Both the position numbers and the translations under genes were made by a program. This document shows positions 24,001 to 37,008 of a DNA stretch of 64,000 bases, piece by piece. The notes under the pieces are model-generated. The model saw only the letters and a list, made by a program, of their open reading frames with translations, was not told the DNA's origin and searched no databases. Every line of letters begins with the position of its first letter. The first letter of the stretch is position 1. The DNA comes from Embiotoca jacksoni (taxonomy: Eukaryota; Chordata; Actinopteri; Embiotocidae): the NCBI GenBank assembly GCA_022577435.1, contig JAKOON010000006.1, positions 15,479,501 to 15,543,500 on the forward strand, read 5' to 3'.

Positions 24001-27000
24001 CAGAGGAGTGATATACATCATTTCACTAAAATGTAGCTAAATTTAGTTAAAGCATGAATCGAAGCAGACAGCATCTGACAAAGTTATGAACATAACAAAT
24101 TATAGATTTGTTTTGTTACACAGTATTTACTCCTTAACTGACTGATTCTGTACTATATGTTCTGAAATATACTGTACGAAGGGGGAAAGGCATGTGTGCA
24201 TAACTTCATCTTTGATATACATTGATTTATACAGTATAAATCTAAGCATATTTATACAGTGAGTTTTTTAATTTAATAAAGGGGAAACCCTCTGATGAAA
24301 ATACGAGGAATCTGAGACACTAATGTAGTCAGCATGAAACAGACACACATCTGAGAGAAGCCATAGACTGCAGACAGATGTACAAAGTTATACATGCATT
24401 GCAGAAAAAGTTCTCTTGTTTTTGTGTTTACTGTAACTTACACAAAGATCATCTAACAGTATACATCCATGTCCTGAGTACTGCAGCAATTAAACATGAA
24501 TTATTTCTTTTAATTAATCAAATACCAACACAAATAAAGTGAAGAATTATTATCTTATTGCTTCTGTATGCTGCTGTAGCGAAAAAAAAATGCCCCTCGG
24601 GGATTAATAAAGTAACTACCTAACACTAACCTAAGACAAGAGGACAGTTAAATGCACAACCTGTTCCCCAGTCTTCAAGAGCCTGCTGTTTGGTTTTGAA
24701 GACTGTAAATAATATATTGAATAGGTGATATCCAATATGGCAGAGAAGCAACACCTTAATATGGTGTGTATATAATTAGTAGGAACCCAAGTTGCAAAGC
24801 TGATGAGAAATAATCTTCAGTTGGTTTGTTGTTTTCTTGTTTTGTCTGTACTGTCCGTGTTGCAGTTGTAAGAACATTTGAATGTATTTAGACACATAGC
24901 CGTAAATAATTAAAGTGTCTATAGGGATACAATCAGGTGCTATAGAAATAGGAATTTCAGAAAACAGGACACACAACTTCAGGAAATGTACAAAAAGATA
25001 AACCCTATTTTTTTTTTTACATCTTCTGTGATGCAGGCCAGCAGAGGATCTGTAAAAGCCAGCGGAAACTTCAACGCCAGTGCGGATGCAGAGGTCTTGT
25101 ACAAGGCCATGAAAGGGCTGGGTAAGGTGCTCCTGTGTGTATATAACTGCTGCCACCATGGTGTCATCTGATACGCTAAAAGCGTGAACAGAAGTGAATC
25201 TTGAGACACGTCACCGTGAGCAAACAGCGATCTGCTGACCTCGACTCAAGGCTGTAATTATGTACTCAAGAAACCACCTAAACAGAGCATGCTCATTGTT
25301 ATGCAATATGTCTATCACATGAGAATAGTTTTTAAACACACAGCGTGGCTGAGTAACCATGGCGTTTGTTGCCATAGGGACCGATGAGGATGCCATCTTG
25401 CAGCTGTTGACGTCTCGCAGCAACCCCCAGAGGCACGAGATCAAAACTACCTACAAAACTCTGTATGGAAAGGTCTGACTGGCTCTTTATCAGCTATTAA
25501 CACCAGCACACACATCAGCGCTCCACCTCAAAAAGGTTTCTCTGTGCTTTAAACAAACAAAGCCGTTCAGCATGTCGTCCGACTGCAGGCATAATGTTTA
25601 CACTTCCACATTTCCTCCCTCAACGGTCTCCACAAGTTCATCGTCTTTGCAGCCATTGACACAACATCCATAATGTTTTATCCACTGGTTCTAAAATACA
25701 AATAGTGCTACACATAAATGATACCAGTCATTTACAGTACATTAGCAATGAAAGATTTAAATCACTAGATTTTTTTTCCCACTATTTTCATTTTAACAAT
25801 AAATCCCATGACTGCAGAGAAAGCATTTGACCAAAAGGGTATTTTCCAATACCTAAATCAACAACCTGCAAACCCCAAAGAAAGGACCAAATTGGGACAC
25901 ACACAATCAGCCAACACAGCCTTTAACTGATGAACGACTTTTAACTGAGTGATAAATTCAAAGCTAGAGTCAACAGCGGTGTAGCACACAACTGGAAAAG
26001 GAGAAACAGCTTGGCTCAGTTCAAAACTGGCGTAACCTCAGTTGAAGCTTAAAGCTCACTGTACCTAATGACAGGCGGGCTTCCAGCTATGCTCAGCGAA
26101 GCTAACCGGTTACCAGGTCTAACCTCATATTTGTAGAATAAACATGAGAGGTAATTGATCATCTCGTCTAACACAATAAACATAGTAGCATTTTGCAACA
26201 TGATGAACTATTCTTTTAATAAATCTACTGTACAGACAACTTAAAAAGTAGGAACTTGGATGGAAAACAAATCCACAACACCGAGCAGGAAACCGTGTGC
26301 GGCCACTGCGTATGGAGAAATCCCCTCCGAATATGATCGTCGTTTGAGCTAAACAGCTTCTAAAGTAGTCTCCCTTCGTGAGTATTCATCATTTAACGAG
26401 TGGTGTCACAGTTCAAAAACAGAAGAGCCCAAACACAACACTGGAGCAGATTGGGACACTGGGAGCGAGAGAGGTGGGCGTGGCCAGCAGGACACTGGAC
26501 ATATAGAAAGACTAGAGACCTCTGGTGGGTGGAGGGTGTGACACAGGGAATAAACTGAATTGACACTTTGGTGTATATAAAACATAAGAAGAGCTAAATT
26601 AGATTGTGCCTCCCCTCACACCTGCACATGCCTCTTTACGATGCCACAGTCATAAAACTGGTTTCAGGTGCTGTTGATCTTACAAGCTCTTTGTTTGAAG
26701 CATACTGAGGCTTTTCAATCCAGTGACGCCGCATCACATCAAAACATTAACTTGACATGATACCACCGAGTCGGCATAGTTCAAATCATCAGCAGAAAAA
26801 TCCATATATGTGGCATGAACTGCAGCCAAATAATCAGGCCACACACACGACAACCATAAACTCATTAAGTGCATCACATTACTGTGCCGTCACACTTGAT
26901 TTATGCTCCAGTAGAACTAATGAAAGTACATACTGTATCTTCACAACAGGATCTGGTAGATGATCTGAAGGGAGAGCTGGGCGGCAAATTTGAGACGCTG

Positions 27001-27299
27001 ATTGTGGGTCTGATGACCGCACCCCTCGCTTATGATGTGACATCACTGCGCAATGCCATCAAGGTAAGTGCTGCAGTACGCAGATACGAGAGAGATAAAA
27101 AAACTGCCGTACTGCAGGTGGAAAGTTTCTTTCTGCAGACTGGCATTTTAACAGTCAAAGCAGCTGGAAACTTCTGGAAGTGTGACGTCTGTGACCTTTG
27201 ACCTGTAGGGGGCGGGAACAGATGAGAAGGTGCTGGTGCAGATCCTCGCCTCCAGAACACCTCAGCAGGTGAAGGACATCGTCGTTGCCTACAGACAGG

Positions 27300-27349
<50 letters not shown>

Positions 27350-30073
27350 GTTAAAACATTTTTTTTTTTTTTTTTTACGAGGTCACAGTAACTTGATCGT
27401 ATGTTTTGTTGTATATCGTTTTTTGTATTTTCCTCAGAGTATGACGATGACCTGGAGGAAGATATATCTGGTGACACTTCAGGTCACTTCAAGAGGCTTC
27501 TGGTTATTCTGCTTCAGGCAAGTATAAATCTCCTCTCCTCTCCTCTCCTCTCCTCTCCTCTCCTCTCCTCTCCTCTCCTCTCCTCTCCTCTCCTCTCTTT
27601 CAACATCAGTGTTTTGTGTCTTCTCAGGCGAACAGGCAGAAGGGGATCCAGGATGGAAAAATTGAGAGTGATGCTCAGGTGAGTTAGTAAACATTTCTAA
27701 ACTTCACCATCAATGGCCTCTGTCTTTCGTCTGAGGGTGTGACTGTCACGTGTTTGGTCGTTAGTACAGCTAATCTGTAATGATGGTGTAGCATCCTCTA
27801 GTGGAGGGAGAGAGTAAAGCCTCCTAAAAGCTTTTGCTCTTGTACTTGCTGCAACTCCTAATGTTTTCTGATACAGTCCATCAGGCCAACCCAGCTATCA
27901 AACAACTGTCTTCGGTGAATAGGACGAGGAATCTGGTTTCTGACTTTTAAATATCCCTCATGTTCCCACGCGCTTGTCATCAATCTCCTATAAAGCAAAC
28001 TCATCAACCAGTGAATGCCCATGTCTAAAAAAATAGATCTTCTCTAAGTGATATCTGGGTGAAGTATTATAAAAATGTATGTAGTTCACCTTAAATAGTA
28101 CGATTGTGACGTGTTTTTATGAAAACCCCAGTGTAATGTCTTTCTGTGATTTTAGGCCCTCTTTAAGGCCGGAGAGGATAAGTTTGGCACTGATGAACAA
28201 TCATTTGTCACCATCCTGGGAAACCGCAGCGCTGAACATCTCAGAAAAGGTTTGTAGGTGTTTGTCTGAAGGTGGGGACGCACGTTACGACTGTTTATGC
28301 CCTTTATGGAAATAAAAAAATGATTTTGGCATGATAATTGTTTGAACCAACTCTGCTCCACTCTGGGGCGAGACAGAGGAGAGAGCCCCACTAACCCTGA
28401 ACATGTGTGTTTCAGTATTTGATGCTTACATGAAGCTGTCTGGATTCGAGATGGAGGAGACTATCAAGAGGGAAACATCTGGAGGTCTGAGAGATCTGCT
28501 TCTCGCCGTGGGTAAGAAAACTAGACAACTGCTTTATGTGGACCTATCCTGATATTATCTGCCCAGTTTTTTAAAAACGCTGCCTGTCCTTTCTGTTTTT
28601 CAGTGAAGTGTGCCAGGAGCGTCCCAGCCTATTTTGCTGAGACCCTGTACTACGGCATGAAGGTAAGAACATTCGTGCTGCTTTGGAGTGATGTGTGAAT
28701 GTCTGTCCACAGATGTACCATTAATGGCTTAACCCAAACGTTTAAAAACATACAAGGAGCGATCAAAAGGGTCAGAGACTGTTCCTGTTGCGTGCGAATG
28801 AAGTGCAGCAGAGGAATGCGCATTGAGGGGCGAGTAGTGTTCCAAGTTACCTCACTTGATCAACATCAGCACCTGCGTTACACATGTTTTTGTGACTGCT
28901 GGTATTTGCGTATTTGCAATTTCACCATGGACTTGAACACAAAGTGCACAAAAAAGTAAACATTTTTGGGAAGAGGAAGAAGTCCCAGGGAGCCAAATCC
29001 AGTGAGTTGGGGTGGTTGGGAGCGACAGTTGTGTTGTCGTGGGTGAGAAACGTACGTGTTTTCAGTGCGCTGTGAGCAGGAAATGTTGTCATGCTGGAGA
29101 ACCAAGATGCCATCACGCCACAGTTCAGCTCATCTGCCCTGAATGTTTTCCTTCAGACGGTTCAGAACATCACAGCAGAACTCGGGGTTGACAGTCCGAC
29201 CCCGCGGGACGAATTCACGGCGCACAACTCAAAAAGTGTCAAAGAAAACCCGCCTGATTGCACTGCTGACCTGACACACTTTCTTTCTTATTGGACAGTG
29301 ATGGTCTGCCTTACTTTTAAAAAGCTAGCACAGCTCATTGCTTCTTTAACGTCAAAGTTTGACACTCCCACTTGACACACTTAATGTGCACTCCCTCGTC
29401 AAGTTTCAGGTCCATGTTGTGCTAACTTGGAATACAGTCTTTGGACTTTTTGATTGCACCTTGAATCCATTGTTAAATTGGTTGTAATGATAATTAAGAG
29501 AAAAATGTTGCCGTTGCTCCTAGAAAAACTCCTTTTATATAAATCGATATCATACAGCACAGATGATGCTTAAAAATGTACAAATAAATACCTTTAATTA
29601 AAAGAAGTTAGACAATCAGCCAATAAACAAGTGGTTTGTTTTTCATAATGACCTGAATCCAGGTCCGGATGTCCTAAACATTTGCATAAAATACTTGTAA
29701 AAAAACTGTAAAAAAAAAAATGACATGATGTTTTGAGTCATATACTGTGTGTTTTTGTTTTTGTTTCAGGGTGCAGGCACTGACGATGACACTCTGATCA
29801 GGGTGATGGTGACTCGTAGCGAGGTGGACATGTTGGACATCAGAGCCGACTTCAGGAGATTGTTTGCCTGCTCTCTGCATTCAATGATTAAGGTACACAC
29901 ATGTTATTAATGACACTGCCAATACACACAAACACACTTAAACTGGTGGCCATCTTCTTTTTTTTTTTTTTTTTTTTCTTTCTTAAATCAGTCCTGTTTC
30001 TTGATTGCAGGGGGATACCGGTGGTGACTACCGTAAGGCCTTACTGTTGCTCTGTGGTGGAGATGATGCGTAA
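21061..30073 (+). CDS. anxa5: Annexin A5, complete, 12 coding exons
   Basis: A cytosolic calcium-dependent phosphatidylserine-binding protein that assembles on membranes. Coding exons: 21061-21063 (only the ATG), 25037-25121, 25378-25472, 26950-27063, 27209-27299, 27438-27517, 27628-27678, 28156-28249, 28416-28511, 28604-28662, 29770-29892, 30011-30073. They sum to 954 nt, giving 317 residues (mammalian ANXA5 has 320). Four annexin repeats each show the calcium-binding loop: GLGTDED, GAGTDEK, KFGTDEQ and GAGTDDD. Family landmarks include TSRSN, LLQANR, LRKVFD, FAETLYYGMKGAGTDD and the C-terminal KALLLLCGGDDA. A short N-terminal tail (about 18 residues) fits A5 rather than A6 or A11. The 27518 intron starts with GC instead of GT. 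Teleosts can carry anxa5 duplicates, so which copy this is remains open. Confidence 0.95.
21064..25036. other. anxa5 intron between start codon and second coding exon
   Basis: About 4 kb, with no second gene visible. Near 24565-24640 a CCCTCGGGGATTAATAAAGTA phrase resembles the 3' tail of a fish non-LTR retrotransposon. Confidence 0.7.
24565..24640 (+). repeat. 3' tail fragment of a fish non-LTR retrotransposon
   Basis: The words CCCCTCGGGGATTAATAAAG followed by CTACCTAACAC are typical of LINE/SINE 3' ends in fish, where they lead into CTAT repeats. Family from memory; fragment only. Confidence 0.4.
25985..26222 (-). repeat. Dispersed teleost repeat in an anxa5 intron
   Basis: AGAAACAGCTTGGCTCAGTT, AAGCTTAAAGCTCACTG and a final GAACTATTCTTTTAATA match the layout of a common fish repeat. 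A related copy in the other orientation lies near 49.1 kb. Confidence 0.45.
27303..27347. repeat. (AC)n tract filling anxa5 intron 6
   Basis: About 22 AC units starting three bases after the intron's first base. A T-run follows at about 27358-27376. The whole intron (27300-27437) is 138 bp. Confidence 0.95.
27530..27598. repeat. (TCTCC)n pentanucleotide tract in anxa5 intron 7
   Basis: About 13 copies of a CTCTC-type pentamer make up most of the 110-bp intron (27518-27627), directly after its GC donor. Confidence 0.95.
28753..29463 (-). mobile_element. Decayed mariner transposon in anxa5 intron 11
   Basis: About 711 bp. The left end reads CAAGGAGCGATCAAAAGGGTC and the right end, reverse-complemented, CAAGGTGCAATCAAAAAGTCC, imperfect inverted repeats. 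The minus strand encodes broken mariner transposase text: REFVPRGRTVN, a DVLNRLKENI segment, then WRDGILVLQHDN, followed after frameshifts by HDNTTVAPNHP and LDLAPWDFFLFP. HDN and the aspartate of LAPWD belong to the catalytic region. In-frame stops and frameshifts show it is inactive, and much of the N-terminal half is missing. A TA lies before the left end but is not matched at the right. Confidence 0.85.
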
Positions 30074-30410
30074 CCATGGCAACAATCAATTATAAGAACC
30101 AAACCTGAAGTACTTCCTCTATAAGTGGCCCCTTTGGGCCGTCTTTTCTCTGAACAAGCTCACACAAGGTCTGTGTTCATGACAACAAAACTTGTTTGTA
30201 AGAGAGAGACGAGCCATCAGGCCTTTTAAACTATGATTCCAAATAATGTCTTTGAAAGGTAGCTAACATTTTCACCTTGTTATTGCAGCTTTTGGTCCAC
30301 TAATATCGTCACTATAACGTTTGTTATATTCTTCATTTATAATGCAAAAATTAAAAAAAAAAAATGCAATTGTTTTGTTTATACTTTGTATGGGAGAACC
30401 AATATATGCA

Positions 30411-30420
30411 ATAATAAATG
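30411..30420 (+). terminator. anxa5 polyadenylation signal
   Basis: AATAATAAATG about 340 bp after the anxa5 stop codon; the transcript probably ends near 30435. Confidence 0.55.
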
Positions 30421-31055
30421 TTTCAATTGATGCAGTTCAATGGTGAATATTTATTTTTACATCTCTTCACTAACCCTGTCCTCCAGCCAGCAGACTCCCC
30501 TCTGTACCACATACACTGGTGTCCTGTGGCCACAAGAGGGAGACAGAGCTGTTTTAGTAGAAAAGAGACACTGCTGAGCTCTAAACCTCCTGAGGTGGGC
30601 AATCACAGGGTACTCAGATTACTCTTCTGTTCCACGGCATGACTTTTAACTGTAAGAGAGTATTGTTTACATTATATGAAGATACTTTTTACCAAAGTAA
30701 AAAAAAAAGTCTGAATATTTTTTTCTCTGTGGGTGAATGCATTAGACATTTAATGTGGGCTTTAAAAGAGCATTACCCCAAATTACAATAAAAATAACTA
30801 ATATGGGAAAACCTTTTTTGTTATCAAGGTGAATTGATAACAGAAACTTTTATACTGCTGATGAGGCCTCATAAAAAGGTTACAACTCACTGTCATGCTC
30901 TCTGCATTCATTGTACTGAAGGTATGAATGTGCTTCCTGTATCCTTTTCTCTTTACTTTCATAAACTTTAAATTAACACTTGTAGAGTAACTTAAAGTAA
31001 CTGTTACCAGTTGAACGAACTCAAAAGGATTTTTTTTTTTTGTGTCAGTGCTTCA

Positions 31056-31079
31056 GTGTGTGTGTGTGTGTGTGTGTGT
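31056..31079. repeat. (GT)n microsatellite
   Basis: About 12 GT units, preceded by a T-run near 31030. Confidence 0.9.
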
Positions 31080-33554
31080 ATTGGGTTAAATGAGAGGTCA
31101 TCTCACGTCTTGTTACAGTACTCTCTGTTATTCTTTTTCACGGAAGCGGTAGCCGTTGATTGTTGCCAGAGAAACAGGCAGCCAATAATAAGGTCTGAAC
31201 AGCAGGGTGTGGGGGTCAGACCATCTCGAGCCACAGGAAGAACAATACCTCGGACTCCTCCCACCTCGCTGCCTTGAGTGTTTTTGGGTGTGTGTGTGTC
31301 TGTTGGTGGGCATGTGTTCAGTCAGCTTTGTAGGTCAGATCCTGGGTACTTAGTGGAGCGTTGAGTTGTGTTTTCATGTTTTTTTAGTCCCTCTGACATG
31401 CTCCTCCTCTGCTTCACCACACTGGCAGTGGCTCTGCGAACTACCAGCAGTTCACGTTCAAGTTAACTCTGATCAGACGTCTGTTTTCCAGCAAAGGTTG
31501 CACACTGGTGAATGCGGACAGTGAAAGAAGCAAAGTATTGAATGGCAAATGGCTTTAAAAGATCTGCGCACAAATCAAACTTTATGCTGCATAAGTGTGT
31601 CTGTGAGGGAAGATGCCTCAAGTGTTACCCAAAATTGTCTTCTTGCATGTAGCACCTGATCAAAGAGCTGATTTCAGGTAGTTAAAAAGACAAATTATAA
31701 TTCAAAATACTCGTTGCATAACTTCATACATTTTTCAAGCAAAAAGTATCACATTTCTCTGCAGCTCCAACTTCACAAATGTGGGAATTTGCTTTCTTTA
31801 TTTGTCTTATAGAATAGTAAACTCAATTTCTTTGGAAAAACAACTGGAAGCCGCAGCCCTACATTCATGACATTGTGTAAACGTCTCTGTATGAGCTCCT
31901 ATAAACAGCCTCTGAAGTATCTTTGGTCAGAAAGACAGGATTTAGAGTTAACTTATAGATGGGTGAAAAATGAATGAAAAAAACCCCAATAAAAAGAGCC
32001 GACAAACAACAAATTCCCTTCCATACAGCTGTGCGTGTGTGTGAGATGTATAATCTGTATAAATTGATGATAATTAGGCCTACTTGGCCTCAATTTTAAA
32101 TCATGATGACAAAAGAAAAGAGAAACATGGGTGCACATGGAGAATGGTGCAAACTTCCAGGCAAAAGATATTGATTAAAAAGTTGTTCTTGTGTTTGATA
32201 CTTTTATTGTTGTGACTGTGGATCGTGTCAGAATTAGACATGTTGAACATGTACACCATGGACACAAGCCTCAAGCTTTTTCCTGGAAACTAACACTTTG
32301 CAGGGATGACAGAAAACCATCCAAAAGTAATTAACCAAATATGATTGAAAGAATTAAGAATTACTCTTTTTTTTTTTAATGAGACTTCATCAACCCTAAT
32401 ATGCAGCCACCCTGTTTTATTACATTCTGTTTAACACAGTTAAACAAGGAGAATCCAAACATACAGCCCTTAAGCGGGAAGTCAAAGTAAAAGTGAGCTT
32501 TCCTTCGAACTGCAGGTTAACCAACAAACAAAAACAAAAACCAGGAACAATCTAAAGTGCGCCACAGGAAAACAAGAGCAGCTGGAAAGCTATAAAGTCA
32601 CAGGGAAGAACACAGAAAGTCTGGTAAGGAGGAGAGGCAGAGCTAAATACGCAGAGCGCTGATGGATAATGAGACACAGGTGAGCACAAGAGCTGGCAGG
32701 AAAACTAACACGAGGGCAGGAAGTAAAATAGACAGACATAGAAGGGATTTCAAAGTAAAACAGGAAACACAACAAACAACAAACCACGACAGATAAGATA
32801 AGGAATCTAACTGGCTGAACATCTTGTGACGAACAGTTGAAATACACATTTGACAACTTAACAAGCCAAAAAGTTTGGATGTTCACTTTTTTAGAGCACC
32901 TGGTCAAAACCATTTGAAACATGCAGTAGCTGATCTACAGTCCTAACTCTTACTAACACAGCGTCCTTTTGGGAAATGAAACCACAACATCCAAACATCA
33001 GATTGTCACTTTTTCTTGCCTTTCTTCATCGTAGCAAATCCATCAAAGCCTTCTCAATGTAGAGACTGTTATAGTTTTTCTCCTGCTGTGTTCCAGCTCT
33101 AACAAAAACTTGTGGCTTTGTCATCAAAGTTTTAAACTATAAATACCTAAAACAGGAATATCAGCATTACAAAGAGGACCTGAACAAACCATTAGGCTTA
33201 GAAACGAGTTTGCTCCTGTTTCATTCATCAGTAAGACACTTGTGCATTCATGGTTTCATGGATTCAAAGGTCGGTGCATTCACAGGTGTTTGTTAAACAC
33301 TATATCTGCCACAGTAAAAGAGGGAAACAAGACCAGGCATGCAGCTATTATAAGGACTACGAGGAGGAAAAGGACACACATACCTATATATCACTCAGTT
33401 AAGTTGATGATTATTGACAATAATGAGTTTCTCTTGGGGGCGTCTTCACCTGATTAAGACTTTACAGGGTTTAAAGACAGTTTGAGAGTATTTGTTTTGA
33501 CAGGCTGCTGGTGAGTAGTATGTAGAGGCTTCACACATCATGGACAACTGATGT

Positions 33555-33850
33555 GATTAAAGGGGCACTCCACCAATTTTACATGTCAAAGTCGATTCAC
33601 AAGTCGTGGAGAAAAACACCTAGAAAAACAGTTTTCTGTCTGGCCTGATGGATCTGAAAGGAGCTTCCACACGTGTGAGCAAAATGAAAGAGACATCATT
33701 CGATCTAGAGAGACTACTTTTTTTTTTTAACAGAAAGTGTACAGGTGCCTTTTAGCAAGGGCCCAAACTTTAAGTATTGATCGCTGGATATTTTTTTCAT
33801 GTTGAGCCATCTCTATAAATGGTTGAGAAAGTTTACAAAATAATGCCAAC
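33555..33850 (+). repeat. Dispersed teleost repeat
   Basis: Starts AAAGGGGCACTCCACCAATT and continues TTACATGTCAAAGTC, a motif set I recognise from a fish repeat commonly found near genes. The boundary on the right is approximate. Confidence 0.45.
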
Positions 33851-34412
33851 TAAAATATATCACAGTCTCACACTTAAGTAGTTTTAATCTGCACACATCC
33901 GCATATGTATCAGACAAAAAACAGAAATCAGAATCTACTCATGATAACATGTTGACTGCAGTCAGTTTAACTTGAGGATCATTGTTGTTCATCTGTAGAA
34001 ATGTTTGAGACTCTCTTGTGTGCTGACATTTGATTTTATAGCAAATAACAATATTACGTTTTTTTCTTTGATATTCAATATTGATTGACAAAAGCAGATA
34101 ATAAACTGCTGACATGGGCTCCACGCTTCCATTAAGTTGCTGTAACACCAACGATTTCAAGACACTCCAAATGAAAGAGGTCACTGAGTCCTATAAAGAG
34201 CAAAATCTGGAGATTGTAATTGGTGGTTTAAAATCCTTAATTTTGTGTGTGTGTGTGTGTGTGCATGTGTTTGTGTGTTTGTGTATCAGTGTGTGTTCCG
34301 GTGAGTATGAATGTGTGTGTGATGTTCGTGGTCATTTTATACAGTACAAAGGTGGCACTGCCGACAAGAAAATCCCACTGAAAACACCTGCAAACGAAAG
34401 AGGCAGGAAATT

Positions 34413-34417
<5 letters not shown>

Positions 34418-34457
<40 letters not shown>

Positions 34458-34469
34458 CACACACACACA
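34418..34469. repeat. (CA)n microsatellite with one CG interruption
   Basis: Two CA blocks separated by a GC at about 34451. Confidence 0.92.
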
Positions 34470-34831
34470 TACACATAAACACACTACAATCATGAGTAAA
34501 TATGTCACTCATCCCACCATCCAGTATCTGTTTATACACGTTAAATATCGTTTATGAGGCCTGGTGACCTTTGAGTGTGTGAAACAAACTGTTGCTTTGT
34601 GGATGGGATGTCACTCCATCGCCACACCCAGCACACTCAGTAACAATACCTACAATTTAATTTGCCCAATTATCTGTTTGTAGTTTCATCAAACAAACAG
34701 TATCATTTTCTCTCCCCGGCACAACCACAAACACAGATGAACATGGTCTTTTTTGTTTAATTGCACTTATTTTAAATTTAAGACAATTTCAAAAGTAAAT
34801 CTATGAATCATTTTTTTCTTCTAATCCATTA

Positions 34832-34911
34832 AACATACATGGTGTAAAAAGTGTCCTCTCTTCGTCTCCACTGATCCTTGGGTCCATCATCCTGCTGGTG
34901 GATCTTCTTTT
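34832..34911 (-). other. Candidate terminal exon of an unassigned gene
   Basis: After the acceptor GGCTCCTACAG the minus strand gives a frame reading QKKIHQQDDGPKDQW and RREDTFYTMYV before a stop. The charged composition looks protein-like and the acceptor is reasonable. AAAATAAG and ATTAAA words follow in the 3' direction. I do not recognise the protein, and no upstream exon is firmly linked. Confidence 0.2.
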
Positions 34912-35046
34912 GATCTGTAGGAGCCAAGAGATGAATAAAATAAACTCACATAAGTAAAGAGGTGGGGAACAGTCTGCGATCAGTACACCATAATTGTTTG
35001 GATGATATCCTCGTTTCCTTCGTCACCCTTGACCTCTGACCTCTAA

Positions 35047-35235
35047 CTACTTCCTTCCTGCCTGTGCGATGGTGCCGGAGTGTGTACTTGAGCTGTGGAG
35101 AAGGAGTTGGGAAAACCGTTTATCTCCAAAACATCCCCTTTGTACCATCAAAGAGAGTAGTCTTCCATTAAAAGGTGGAAATCCCTCTTCAGTTGTCTTT
35201 TTAAGTTTGTACACATCATCTGAGGGGACAGCGAG
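35047..35235 (-). other. Candidate exon of an unassigned minus-strand gene
   Basis: A very good acceptor (CTCTCGCTGTCCCCTCAG) precedes a minus-strand frame DDVYKLKKTTEEGFPPFNG that runs to a stop at 35047. An internal GATG-GTACAA could be a donor. The frame could belong with the candidate exon at 34.83-34.91 kb. No family recognised. Confidence 0.2.
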
Positions 35236-35997
35236 AGGGCAAGAGGTCATGAGCAGACAGGAAAGCACAAAACTGCACATCTGTGGTTGCACTTGCTCAG
35301 GGATTACACATTAAGCACACACACACTGCTCACAGACATGTGCTGGATCGAAGCAGTCTTCACTCCCTTCATGAGCTCCTGCCTGTGCAGCTTCCTGCTG
35401 TCACTGAGAAAGTAATTAGAGACTGCAGCAGGAATCTGCAGGAACAAGCCTTATATTTGGATGCTATATACAATCGCCCCACTTGTGTGTCTGAGAAAGA
35501 GTTTATTTTATGAGTGTGTGCTGCTTTAACCTGAAGGCATGATGTGGGGAAAACAGTGGTCTAATTCACAGCATGGTTTAATCTGCCAAAAACAAGTTTA
35601 TTCATAGGTCTCTATAGAATAAAGCTGACATTTCAGTGGGAACGTTTAAAGGGAGGAAGTTTGTTTGGACTCAGCAGCCAGACAAAACAGATGTGTGTGC
35701 ATTTGTGTGTTTTGCACATTAAAAGGAGGCAGGAAGTCCTCTAGTAACAAACAGATTTCTATTGAAAACAGGTTATTTTTTTGTTTTTGCTGTATATATT
35801 CTCAAATAGACATATTTCTCATCGTGTGGAAGTCACATTATATATTGTCCAAGGCAACACACAACATTGTATAAATAGAACATATTTATTTGTGGTGCAT
35901 AAATACAGTGGTGTTTATACGTTATTAGTGGTTAACTGATGACCAGAGGTAGAATAAAATATACCGCTCAACATAATAATCAGTTCTGTGTAATGAA

Positions 35998-36700
35998 CAA
36001 CAGTGGAGGAAATATTCAGATCATAAAGTAAAAATAGAAGTGTTGTCATTCTGAAGTACTCTTTTACAAGTAATAGCATTTCAACATTTTCTATTAACAG
36101 TTTAGGTATTATGGTTAGATTCAAGAATCTCTGAAACTGCTTCAGCACCGGATGGCGCCTTCCTAGATGCGGGAGGCTGGTTTTCCATGTTTGTATCTGG
36201 TGATTACTTTTGAAACTGAAGAAGCTGCAGAGTACGAGACTGTTCGGACTGAGAGCAGAACTCACATAAGCTGATACAGTTCAAAGTTGTCCAGATCACA
36301 TTGCATCTTTCACTCTGTCTGCATGTGTTTGTGTGTTGTTGTGTATTATAATTCCATCAAGCCTTTTTTATTTACTCATATGTCTGTAAATTCAATAGTC
36401 AAAACAAAATATTCAAAGTACAATGTATACTCAAGTTAATGATTTTGCAACAATTTATACTGCAATATTTAAAAGTATTAAAAGTAATAGCTAGTAAGAG
36501 CGGATCTAATTTTGAACAATTAAAATGTATCATATTACAAATCTTTGATAGCATGTTTTGGGATTAATATTAAGGAATAACATTCATCTGAACAGTTGCC
36601 GGATACATGTTGTGGAGGAAAATGTACATTATTTCCTACTGAAGAATACATAACTGACTCTCAAGTAAAAGTATCTCAAAAACTTACAACAAAGTCTTCT
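35998..36700. repeat. Dispersed teleost AGTGGAGGAAATATTCAGATC-type element
   Basis: Begins CAGTGGAGGAAATATTCAGA and contains GAAGTACTCTTTTACAAGTAA, both diagnostic words of an abundant fish non-autonomous element. Related words recur at 36590-36690, so this is one long or two neighbouring copies. Shorter related pieces lie near 40.4 and 53.0 kb. Confidence 0.5.
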
Positions 36701-37008
36701 TAGTTTCCTCTGCTGCCCAAAAATTACCACATTTAAAGGAAATTTAACGGTTCGGGTTTGTGACTCAGCAAGCCTGTACATAATTAGATCAGATTTGCTG
36801 AGTCACATTCAGACAACCTCCTGATAAATAAGCACACCTGAGTTATGCACAACCTGTATTACTGCTGCATGTTAGAAGAAAAAAAAAATCACTCACTGTG
36901 GAGAATATGTGATTATTATTGATTAAAAATTCAATATCTTGCTTTGACCTTTACTGTGTCACAAACACAAACTGTCTCATAATGTCCATCTCCTCCGGTG
37001 ATCTGCAC

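Larger units (their letters stand above)
30435..34830. other. Intergenic downstream of anxa5
   Basis: No gene recognised. Contains GT/CA tracts at 31056-31079, 34244-34262 and 34418-34469, and a dispersed repeat at 33555-33850. Short open frames lack family motifs. Confidence 0.6.

Noticed and set aside
28878..29375. Short open frames on both strands within anxa5 intron 11
   Set aside because: The minus-strand ones are fragments of the mariner transposase and the plus-strand one is their shadow; neither is a host gene.
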